A stretch of 26,075 nucleotides of DNA from JBBSMX01 sp038232935 (GTDB taxonomy: Bacteria; Bacteroidota; Rhodothermia; Rhodothermales; JANQRZ01), in the NCBI GenBank assembly GCA_038232935.1, contig JBBSMX010000047.1, forward strand, positions 1 through 26,075, written 5' to 3'. The notes under the pieces are model-generated. The model saw nothing but the letters and a program-made list of their open reading frames with translations, was not told the origin of the DNA and searched no databases. Both the position numbers and the translations under genes were made by a program. Positions 1-7,352 of this stretch are shown one piece after another. Each line of letters starts with the position of its first letter. Position 1 is the stretch's first letter.

Positions 1-1485
1 AACAGCCGCTACGCCATCGGGAACCCGACGGGGTGGGGGTTCAACACGATGAACGACACGCGGGGGGACGGGGTGCGGGTGGACCCGCCGGACGAGCAGT
101 TCCGGGCGCAGTTCGCCTGGCACGGCTACTACCCGTCCTTTTCGGGGGGCTATGGCAACCTCGGGGCGCCGCTGCTGCCCCCTGCTGTGCCGGCCATCAA
201 CGTGGCCGAGGGCGACACGGTGGGTCGGCTGGCCTCGCCGCAGTTCGCGGGGGTGGTGACGCTGCACGCTGACGGCTCGGCCGCCGCCGAGGCCGACGAT
301 CCCGGCCAGCCGTCTACGACGACGTGGCTCCACTCCGACGACCCGATCACCTCGAACAACGACCCGTTCAGCCCGGTGCGGATGCAGAGGGAGTACGACG
401 CGATGAGCGCGGGGCACCGGAGCCCGCGCCACGCCTACGCGGTGGAGCCGACGGGGCTGCCGGGGTTCCTCGACCCGACACGAGACCCCTCGCTGGGCAC
501 GACGGGCGGGTACTCCTCGGCCAACGGGTACGGGCCGTACACGCTGGCCCCGGGCGAGAGCGTGCGGATCGTGATGGCCGAGGGGGCGGCCGGGCTCAGC
601 CGTGAGGCGGCGACGGTGCTCGGGCGGCAGTTCAAGGCCTCCGGCGCCGACGCGAACGCGCTCTTGACGTACGAGGTGGGGGGGCAGAGCTTGAGCATGA
701 CGAAGAACGAGTGGGTGTTCACGAGCCGGGACTCGCTGTTCCAGACGTTCCGTCGGGCGATTGCCAACTACGAGTCGGACTATGCCATCCCGCGTCCGCC
801 GGCCCCGCCGGGGTCGTTCGAGGTGGCCGGCGGGGGCGACCGGATCTCGCTGGCGTGGGAGACGCTGGCGGGGGAGCCGGACCCGGCCGGGTGGGAGGTG
901 TACCGGGCGCAGGCGCGGTTCGACAGCACGTACACACTGATCTACACGGCAGGTCCGGGCGAGCGGAGCTACGACGACACGACGCCAGTGCGGGGGATCG
1001 ACTACTACTACTACCTCGTGGCGGTGGGCGACGGAAGCGGGAACGACGGAGGCGGGATGACCCCGGCAGGGGTGCCGCTGCGGAGCAGCCGCTACTTCAC
1101 CCAGACCTACCTCCCCACGCAGTTGAAGCGCCAGCAAGGCCAGTCGCTCGAAGACATCCGTATTGTCCCCAACCCGTTCAACATTAGTTCGAACCCGTCG
1201 CTGCGATTCCCGGACCAGACCGACAAGCTCGCCTTCTACAACATCCCCGGCTTCGCCCGCATCGACATCTACACCGAACTGGGGCAGCTCGTCGATACGA
1301 TCATCCACGACAACGGGAGCGGCGACGCCTTCTGGGACCACACCACGTCGTCCCGTCAAACCGTCGTCAGCGGGCTCTACATCGCCGTGATCACGGTGAC
1401 GCAGGATATCGTAGATCAGGCGACGGGCGAGATGCTCTTCCGGAACGGGGAGCGCACGATCAAGAAGTTCGTCATCATCCGCTGA
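1..1485 (+). CDS. T9SS C-terminal sorting-domain protein, 3' part
   Basis: The frame is open from the first base, so the gene begins upstream; the ATG at 49 is only the first in-window Met. About 494 residues are visible. The early part is low in recognisable motifs. A fibronectin type III-like segment follows (about residues 265-360 from base 1, with the WEVYRA and YYYYLVAVGD features of such folds). The last ~95 residues form a FlgD-like Ig/T9SS sorting domain: IVPNPFN, then DIYTELGQLV, SGLYIAVITV and the basic end KKFVIIR. Proteins with this domain are carried through the outer membrane by T9SS and released or anchored at the surface. The function of the missing N-terminal part cannot be stated. 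The PorV/PorQ-like gene follows after 30 bp, suggesting co-transcription. Confidence 0.85.
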   Translation, partial: NSRYAIGNPTGWGFNTMNDTRGDGVRVDPPDEQFRAQFAWHGYYPSFSGGYGNLGAPLLPPAVPAINVAEGDTVGRLASPQFAGVVTLHADGSAAAEADDPGQPSTTTWLHSDDPITSNNDPFSPVRMQREYDAMSAGHRSPRHAYAVEPTGLPGFLDPTRDPSLGTTGGYSSANGYGPYTLAPGESVRIVMAEGAAGLSREAATVLGRQFKASGADANALLTYEVGGQSLSMTKNEWVFTSRDSLFQTFRRAIANYESDYAIPRPPAPPGSFEVAGGGDRISLAWETLAGEPDPAGWEVYRAQARFDSTYTLIYTAGPGERSYDDTTPVRGIDYYYYLVAVGDGSGNDGGGMTPAGVPLRSSRYFTQTYLPTQLKRQQGQSLEDIRIVPNPFNISSNPSLRFPDQTDKLAFYNIPGFARIDIYTELGQLVDTIIHDNGSGDAFWDHTTSSRQTVVSGLYIAVITVTQDIVDQATGEMLFRNGERTIKKFVIIR

Positions 1486-1515
1486 TATCTGCCCGGCCGA
1501 ACCGCACACGCTTCC

Positions 1516-2553
1516 ATGACGACTATGAGAACCCACGCTATCGCTGCCGTCGCGCTCGGCCTGTTGCTGGGCGTCACAGCCCCCCACGCCGTCGCACAGC
1601 AGGAGGCCGGGCGGGAAAAGCTGGCTCAGACGGGCATGAAATTCCTCAGCATCTCCGCCGACCCGCGAGCGGCAGGCATGGCGAGCGCGATGACCGCCAT
1701 GGAAGGCGGGGCGTCCATGCTTTTCTATAACCCGGCCGGCATGGCCCGGCTGGCGACGCAGGCGGACCTGATGCTCGGGCAGACCGGCTGGATCGCCGGT
1801 ATCGACTACAACTTCGGAAGCGTCGCGTACCGTCCCTTCGGGGGTCGCTACGGCGTGATCGGCCTTAGCCTCGTCTTCGCCGACTACGGCGACCTCCAAG
1901 AGACGATCCGCGCCGACAACGAGCAGGGCTTCATCGAGCTCGGCACGTTCTCGCCGCAGGCGTGGAGCATCGGCGTCGGCTACGCCCGCGCCATCACGGA
2001 CCGGTTCTCGGTCGGCGGCCAAGTGAAGTACGCCAACATGGACCTCGGCAGCAGCGTGATGGACATGCCCTCCGAGGGCGAATTCGTCCGCCAGGGCAAC
2101 GAGCAGGGGACCGCCGCCTTCGACTTCGGCGTCCTCTACAACACCGGCTTCCGCAGCCTGAACTTCGCCGTCAGCGCCCGCAACTTCGCGCCCGAGGTCA
2201 CCTTCGAGGAAGAGAGCTTCCAGCTCCCGCTGACGCTCCAGATCGGCGTGGCGATGGACGTGCTGGACCTGACGCGCTACGGTGCGTCCGACCTCCACAG
2301 CCTCGTGGTGAGCGTGGACGCGGAGAACCCGCGCGACTTCGCCGAGCAGATCAAGATCGGCGGGGAGTACACCTTCTACAACACGCTCTCGCTCCGGGCC
2401 GGATACGTCTTCCCCACCGATGAGGAGGGCATCAGCCTCGGCGGCGGCGTGCGGCAGGAGTTCGCAGGCATCGGTTTCGGTGCTGACTACGCGTACACCA
2501 CCTTCGGCGTCTTCTCCGGCGTCCAGCGCATCGCACTCCGGCTCTCTTTTTAA
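1516..2553 (+). CDS. PorV/PorQ-family outer-membrane protein
   Basis: A 345-residue protein with an N-terminal signal peptide (hydrophobic run at about residues 8-22, likely cut after AVAQ near residue 28). The early mature region carries the family signature: GMKFLSISADPRAAGMASA followed by a MLFYNPAGMA block. The rest alternates aromatic/Gly strands typical of a 14-strand FadL-like beta barrel and ends in the aromatic ALRLSF expected of an outer-membrane barrel. PorV shuttles T9SS cargo from the translocon to the attachment complex; PorQ and other paralogues have related roles, and which one this is cannot be told. It sits directly behind a T9SS cargo gene and before a lipoprotein gene. A second in-frame ATG at 1525 is an equally possible start; no clear Shine-Dalgarno precedes either. 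Confidence 0.85.
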   Translation: MTTMRTHAIAAVALGLLLGVTAPHAVAQQEAGREKLAQTGMKFLSISADPRAAGMASAMTAMEGGASMLFYNPAGMARLATQADLMLGQTGWIAGIDYNFGSVAYRPFGGRYGVIGLSLVFADYGDLQETIRADNEQGFIELGTFSPQAWSIGVGYARAITDRFSVGGQVKYANMDLGSSVMDMPSEGEFVRQGNEQGTAAFDFGVLYNTGFRSLNFAVSARNFAPEVTFEEESFQLPLTLQIGVAMDVLDLTRYGASDLHSLVVSVDAENPRDFAEQIKIGGEYTFYNTLSLRAGYVFPTDEEGISLGGGVRQEFAGIGFGADYAYTTFGVFSGVQRIALRLSF

Positions 2554-2594
2554 GGCCGCCCTCACCTCTGCCCGACCTCCGTAGCACCCCTCCT

Positions 2595-3800
2595 ATGCGA
2601 CCGACGACGACTCCTCGCCACGCCGCCCTCCTGTGCGGGCTCACCGCCGGCCTCCTGATTCTGCTGACCGGGTGCGATACAGGACCCGGAGCGTCGATCT
2701 ACGACCCGGACCTATCCGCGGCACCGGACCCCGTGATCGAAAGCGTCGAGCCGGGCGGGAGCGCCCTCGCCGGAATCGATGTCCTGACGATCACGGGCTC
2801 GAACTTCGTGGCCGACACCGCCCGGACTCTCGTCTACTTCGGTAGCGCTCGCGGCGAACTGCTCGAAGCCTCCACCACGCAACTCCGCGTGCGGCCCCCC
2901 AACGTCCCCGGCGATGCGCCGATTCGCGTGGTCGTCCTCGGCGCCGAGAACTTCAGCAACGAGGTGGCCTACCGCCTGGATGCTGCCGTCGTGCTGTTCG
3001 GTGAACTCGGCATGACGGAGTCTCCCGCCGGGATTACGAGCGACGCGGACGGCAATCTCTACGTGTCGCTCGTCGCAGATCGCATACCGGTCGGCATCAA
3101 GAAGATCACCCCGGAGGGAGAGCGGAGCGATTACTTCACCAGCAGTTTCATCTGGGCCGACCTCGATTTCGGCCCGGAGCCCTTGCTCTACGGCGTGCGC
3201 ACCGTGCAGGCGGTGTTCCAACTCCCCGAGGGGGGCAACCAGGCAACATGGGCCGTGCTTCCCGCCGGGAACCCACTCGTCGCCATCACCTTCGACGGCC
3301 AGGGCAATGCGTGGGTGGGCGGCAACACCCAGAACCTGTACCGCATCACGCCGGACCAGACCATCCAGCCCTTCCCCTTTGTGGCCGATGTGCGCGACCT
3401 CGTGGTGTATGACGGCTTCCTCTACGCTGCGGCCCGACAGGAAGGGATGAGCAAGGTCTGGCGCTTCCCTCTCACGTCCGACGGATTAGGCGACGCCGAG
3501 GTGTACTTCGATGTCGCTCAGTCCGTCGGGGCGAACATAGGCGTCTTTGCGCTCGCCTTCGCTCAGAATGGGGATCTCTTTGTGGGGACGAACGCCCCCG
3601 ATCCGGTCATCCTCGTAACGCCAGATCGGAACGGGGCACCCTTGTATCCGGGGATCATATCCTCGCCGGTGCAGGCCTTCGCCTGGGGTCCGGGGTCGTC
3701 CCTGTACCTGCTCCGAGGAATTACAACCCCTCCTCCCCCGGCCACGCCAGAACCTGCGACGATCTTCCGCCTCGAAACGCGCCGAGAAGGAGCCCGCTGA
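2595..3800 (+). CDS. IPT/TIG-domain lipoprotein with NHL-like propeller
   Basis: A 401-residue predicted lipoprotein. The signal peptide ends in the lipobox LTGC with Cys27. Residues about 45-128 form an IPT/TIG Ig-like domain (VIESVEPGGSALAG, then LTITGSNF). The remainder looks like a six-bladed beta-propeller of NHL/SMP-30 type, with repeated blade motifs such as GITSDADGNLYVS, ITFDGQGNAWVGG and AFAQNGDLFVG. Enzymatic activity is not evident; surface binding or a structural role is more likely. It is 41 bp behind the PorV-like gene and shares its direction, so the three genes 1-3800 may be one unit. The start chosen gives a normal lipoprotein signal. Confidence 0.75.
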   Translation: MRPTTTPRHAALLCGLTAGLLILLTGCDTGPGASIYDPDLSAAPDPVIESVEPGGSALAGIDVLTITGSNFVADTARTLVYFGSARGELLEASTTQLRVRPPNVPGDAPIRVVVLGAENFSNEVAYRLDAAVVLFGELGMTESPAGITSDADGNLYVSLVADRIPVGIKKITPEGERSDYFTSSFIWADLDFGPEPLLYGVRTVQAVFQLPEGGNQATWAVLPAGNPLVAITFDGQGNAWVGGNTQNLYRITPDQTIQPFPFVADVRDLVVYDGFLYAAARQEGMSKVWRFPLTSDGLGDAEVYFDVAQSVGANIGVFALAFAQNGDLFVGTNAPDPVILVTPDRNGAPLYPGIISSPVQAFAWGPGSSLYLLRGITTPPPPATPEPATIFRLETRREGAR

Positions 3801-4008
3801 GGACACACCCGGGGGCTTGAGATTTAGACCCATCAGCACGCCAACCATCCTTCCGCCCGCTACCCTCTAGCATTCCCCAGCGCTATACCCTATCCTTTAG
3901 CAGGCCGTACGCTTCTCTCCACGATAAGACCGGCCTTCCCGCTGTGAGCTTTGCCTACCTAAGCTCCCTACGTACGACTCACATCAGTTCATCCTAACCC
4001 CACGCGTC
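3801..4008. other. Intergenic gap, no gene
   Basis: 208 bases between two co-directional genes, visibly less GC-rich and more pyrimidine-rich than the coding DNA. No open frame, RNA gene or convincing hairpin is seen. It presumably holds the promoter of the propeller gene, but I cannot point to a supported promoter motif. Confidence 0.5.
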
Positions 4009-5373
4009 ATGAAACACCTGCTACTTCTCGCCGTCGCCACGCTTCTCCTGACTACGCCCGCCATGGCGCAGTGGGAGTTTTCGAGCGTTTTCCCCACCAT
4101 TGAAGAGCTGCAATTCAGCAGCACGCACGGGATCGCGGTAGACCCCGACGGAAAAGTCTGGATCCAGCCTTTCGGAGCCACCGACAGCGTCAGCGTCAAC
4201 GGCACGTTTCAGTCGGTCCGCGTCCTCTACGTCTTCGACGCCGATGGGTCCGCGGCGGACATCTCGCCCATCAAGTTCATCGATTTCACCGACGGCGTCA
4301 CGCCGCGCGATACGCTAGGCGGCTTCACGAATGCCATGGGCGTCTTCGAGGGCAAGAGCGGGCGCGGCCTCCGTGCCGACTGTGCCGGCAATATCCTCGT
4401 CTCCCAGTTCGACGTGCTCTATAAGCTCGACTACACGACGGGCCAGGGGCTCGGACGGGTGGTGCCGAGCATGGGCAATGCCCTCGGCGAGGCCACGTCC
4501 GACAGCGACTGCAACGTCTATGTGGGGACCGTCTTCGGCGGGAACCCCATCGCGATCTACGACCCCAACTTCAACCCACTGGGGAACGTCACCGACGCCT
4601 CGGCGACCTTCTCCCGGAGCAATCAGGTTGCACCGGACGGCCTCACGTTCTTCGAGACGGACTTCGAGAACACGTACACCATCATCCACACGCGCCCCGA
4701 CATCTTCTCGTCGTTCGACTCCACAGGTGTCACGTTGCGCGGGATGCGTACCGAGTCGTCGGTCATCAACCCGTCGACCGGACTCTACTGGTTCAGCTCG
4801 GGCGACCCACTCAGCGGTGCCAACGAAGACTCCACCGTCGTCACGAGCTGGGATATCCAGACGTGGTACGCCTTCGAGCTGGCCGACCTCCTCGCCAATG
4901 AAGTCCCCACGCCGGTGGACAGCATCAAGTGGAACGAGCCGGCGAACAACCCCAACGATGAGACGGCGGGACCCCGTCCGCGCGGCATCGCCTTCTCGCC
5001 CGACGGCAACACGGCCTACATCGCAGCCTTCAACCAGCCGGGGCCGTCGGTGCAGAAGTTCATCAACACGAACGTAGCCATCGAGGAGAACGGCACCAGC
5101 ACGCCGGAGCGGTTCGCCCTCGGGCAGAACTACCCGAACCCGTTCCGCGGCACGACCCGGATCGAGTTCGACCTCCCGACGGCCGGGCACGTCGCGTTGC
5201 GCGTCTACGACGTGCGCGGGCGTGAGGTCGCGGTGCTCGTCGACGAAGTGCTCGCCGCCCGCAGCTACACGGCGGAGTTCAAAGCCGAAGGGCTCGCCAC
5301 CGGCACGTACCTCTACGTGCTGGAGCTCGACGGACGCCAGCTCAGCAGCAACAGGATGATGCTGGTCAAGTAG
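4009..5373 (+). CDS. T9SS-sorted beta-propeller protein
   Basis: A 454-residue exported protein. It has a signal peptide (MKHLLLLAVATLLLTTPAMA, cut near residue 20). A propeller-like middle region follows, with blade motifs THGIAVDPDGKVWI, DCAGNILVSQFDVLYKLD and GIAFSPDGNTAYIAAF; a similar two-component or esterase-like propeller fold is suggested but no catalytic motif is seen. The last ~90 residues are a classic T9SS sorting domain (RFALGQNYPNPF, then RVYDVRGREVAVL, TGTYLYVLEL, NRMMLVK). It is preceded by a 208-bp gap with lower GC than its surroundings and followed by a strong hairpin, so it may be transcribed alone. Substrate and role are unknown. Confidence 0.82.
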   Translation: MKHLLLLAVATLLLTTPAMAQWEFSSVFPTIEELQFSSTHGIAVDPDGKVWIQPFGATDSVSVNGTFQSVRVLYVFDADGSAADISPIKFIDFTDGVTPRDTLGGFTNAMGVFEGKSGRGLRADCAGNILVSQFDVLYKLDYTTGQGLGRVVPSMGNALGEATSDSDCNVYVGTVFGGNPIAIYDPNFNPLGNVTDASATFSRSNQVAPDGLTFFETDFENTYTIIHTRPDIFSSFDSTGVTLRGMRTESSVINPSTGLYWFSSGDPLSGANEDSTVVTSWDIQTWYAFELADLLANEVPTPVDSIKWNEPANNPNDETAGPRPRGIAFSPDGNTAYIAAFNQPGPSVQKFINTNVAIEENGTSTPERFALGQNYPNPFRGTTRIEFDLPTAGHVALRVYDVRGREVAVLVDEVLAARSYTAEFKAEGLATGTYLYVLELDGRQLSSNRMMLVK

Positions 5374-5393
5374 CCCTGCTCCGCAGGTCGAAC

Positions 5394-5428
5394 CGAGGGT
5401 GCCGGGCTGTCGTAGCCCGGCACCCTCG
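5394..5428 (+). terminator. Strong hairpin, probable terminator after the propeller gene
   Basis: A perfect 15-bp stem (CGAGGGTGCCGGGCT with its exact complement) closes a 5-base loop, GTCGT. It begins 20 bases after the stop codon at 5371-5373. The downstream T-run is short (TTGT), so it is not a textbook Rho-independent terminator, but the stem is very stable and lies between two co-directional genes. It would act on both strands. Confidence 0.65.
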
Positions 5429-5431
5429 TTG

Positions 5432-5437
5432 TATAAT
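5432..5437 (+). promoter_or_regulatory. Possible -10 box TATAAT before the DigH-like gene
   Basis: TATAAT lies directly behind the hairpin and about 50 bases before the chosen ATG at 5487. No convincing -35 (TTGACA-like) is present at the correct distance, where GTCGTA of the loop falls. The position between a terminator and a start codon makes it a plausible promoter for the downstream gene, but support is weak. Confidence 0.3.
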
Positions 5438-5486
5438 GGAGGCACGCCCTCTCCGTCTACCGCTCTCATCGCCATCCCCCATCCCC

Positions 5487-7277
5487 ATGAAGCACCTGCT
5501 GCTCGCCATACTGCTCACCATCGCGCTACAGCCTGCGTTCGCTCAGGCCCCGCCCAAATACGAGTTCCGAGGGGCGTGGATCGCCACCGTTGTCAACCTC
5601 GACTGGCCGTCGTCGCGCACCTCGACGGCGGCGCAGCAAGCCCAGCTCATCGAGATCCTCGACGACCTGCAGGAGGTGGGGATCAACGCAGTCGTCTTCC
5701 AGGTCCGCCCGGAGTCCGACGCGTTCTACGCTTCGGAAACCGAGCCGTGGTCGTATTGGCTAACCGGCGCGCAGGGTACCGCCCCGGATCCGTTTTACGA
5801 CCCGCTAGCGTTTGCCATCGAAGAAGCGCACAAGCGCGGCATGGAGTTGCACGCGTGGTTCAACCCGTACCGGGTTCAGCGCAGCGTGGGCGATTATGCG
5901 ACCGATGAGTTGCACGTCTCCAACCAACACCCGGAGTGGACGTTCACAATCGGGTCGATCCAGGTGCTCGACCCCGGCCTTCCCCAGGTCCGGGATTACG
6001 TGACGGGCGTCATCGCCGACGTCGCCGAGCGCTACGACATCGACGGCGTCCACTTCGACGACTACTTCTATCCCTATCCCCCCAACCAGATCACGAACCA
6101 GGACGCAGGCACCTTCGCGACGTACCCGCGCGGCTTCACGGACATCGGAGACTGGCGGCGCGACAACGTCAACCTCCTCGTGGCCCAGGTGCAGGACACA
6201 CTCCAGGTCGTCAATCCCGAGGTCGTCTTCGGGATTAGCCCCTTCGGCATCTGGAGAAATGGCGTCCCGTCCGGCATCGTGGGCCTCGACGCGTACAACG
6301 TGATCTTCGCGGATGCGACCGCATGGCTCGACGCCGGAACGGTGGATTACGTGGCTCCCCAGCTCTACTGGGCCTTCGGGGGCGGGCAGGATTACGGCAG
6401 GCTGGCCCCGTGGTGGGCATCGGTAGCGAACGAGCGCCACATCTATCCCGGCCTTGCGCTCTACCGGACGAACTACTCGAATACCGAGATCCCCCGTCAG
6501 ATTCGCCTCAACCGCGAGCTGGACGAGGTGAAGGGGCAGATCCTCTTCCGATCCCAGTTCATCCAGACGAACGCGCTCTCCGCCGCCGACTCACTCCGGC
6601 AGGACTTCTATCGCTACCCAGCTCTGCCGCCGGTGATGCCGTGGCGGAGCCAGGCCGTCCCCGCTACGCCGGGGGCCCTGGACTTTACACGAGACGGGGA
6701 GTTGGTGACTCTGAGTTGGAGCCCGCCCGCCTCTAGCGCCGCGGACTCTGCCCGGTTCTTCGCCCTCTACCGCATCCAATCCGCGACCGAGCCCGACTAC
6801 GAGACGGCCCTCACCGACGCCCGCAACCTCCTCGCCGTCACAGGCGACACCACGTTCACCGACCGCCCCTTCGACGTCGGCGAGCCGTACTACTACGTCG
6901 TGACAGGGGTAAGCGCGAACTCCATCGAAAGCGCGCCCAGCAACGCGGTAGTGCTGGAAGGGATCGCCGTCGGAACCGATGAGGCAGCCGGGCCGCTCGC
7001 GTTCGAGCTGGGCCAGAACTACCCGAACCCGTTCAACGCGCGCACGACGATATCCTTCTCCCTGGACCGTCCGGCACCGGTGACGCTGCGCGTCTACAAC
7101 CTCCTCGGGCAGACCGTGGCGACGCTCGTGGACGGGGCGCGCTATGCGGCTGGACCGCACACGGTCGAGTGGGACGGCGTGGCCGCGTCGGGCCACCCGC
7201 TCGGCAGCGGCACGTACTTCTACCGGCTGGAGGTGGACGGCCGCCGCGAAGCGAAAGCGATGACGCTCGTACGATAG
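5487..7277 (+). CDS. T9SS-sorted DigH-like glycosyl hydrolase (GHL10/DUF187)
   Basis: A 596-residue exported enzyme. The ATG at 5487 gives a clean signal peptide (MKHLLLAILLTIALQPAFAQ); the upstream in-frame ATG at 5436 would place 17 charged and proline-rich residues before it and overlaps the TATAAT. Residues about 25-370 are the GHL10/DUF187 TIM barrel: FRGAWIATV at the start, QVRPESDAFY, LHAWFNPYR, DGVHFDDYFYPYP with acidic D191/D192, GISPFGIWR and DYVAPQLYW. E. coli DigH of this family cuts peptidoglycan glycan strands stripped of peptides. A fibronectin type III domain (about 390-490) and a T9SS sorting domain (FELGQNYPNPF to KAMTLVR, last ~90 residues) follow. It is a clear paralogue of the lipoprotein at 11039. 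Activity on denuded peptidoglycan is inferred from the family. Confidence 0.85.
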   Translation: MKHLLLAILLTIALQPAFAQAPPKYEFRGAWIATVVNLDWPSSRTSTAAQQAQLIEILDDLQEVGINAVVFQVRPESDAFYASETEPWSYWLTGAQGTAPDPFYDPLAFAIEEAHKRGMELHAWFNPYRVQRSVGDYATDELHVSNQHPEWTFTIGSIQVLDPGLPQVRDYVTGVIADVAERYDIDGVHFDDYFYPYPPNQITNQDAGTFATYPRGFTDIGDWRRDNVNLLVAQVQDTLQVVNPEVVFGISPFGIWRNGVPSGIVGLDAYNVIFADATAWLDAGTVDYVAPQLYWAFGGGQDYGRLAPWWASVANERHIYPGLALYRTNYSNTEIPRQIRLNRELDEVKGQILFRSQFIQTNALSAADSLRQDFYRYPALPPVMPWRSQAVPATPGALDFTRDGELVTLSWSPPASSAADSARFFALYRIQSATEPDYETALTDARNLLAVTGDTTFTDRPFDVGEPYYYVVTGVSANSIESAPSNAVVLEGIAVGTDEAAGPLAFELGQNYPNPFNARTTISFSLDRPAPVTLRVYNLLGQTVATLVDGARYAAGPHTVEWDGVAASGHPLGSGTYFYRLEVDGRREAKAMTLVR

Positions 7278-7296
7278 GGCATCAGGAACATGCGGA

Positions 7297-7331
7297 AAGG
7301 GGGCGGCACCGCAGGTCGGAGCCGTCCCCTT
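7297..7331. terminator. Hairpin between convergent genes
   Basis: AAGGGGGCGGC pairs with GCCGTCCCCTT (11 bp including one G-U) around a 13-base loop. It lies 19 bases after the stop of the DigH-like gene and 21 bases after the end of the amidase gene read on the other strand. Short A and T tracts flank both sides, so it may serve both convergent transcripts. Confidence 0.5.
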
Positions 7332-7352
7332 CTGATTTGTATCAAGCACAGT

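Noticed and set aside
5125..7046. Shared DNA block of about 20 bases in the sorting domains at 5129 and 7017
   Set aside because: It encodes the conserved QNYPNPF motif; identity reflects protein conservation and codon bias rather than a mobile repeat.
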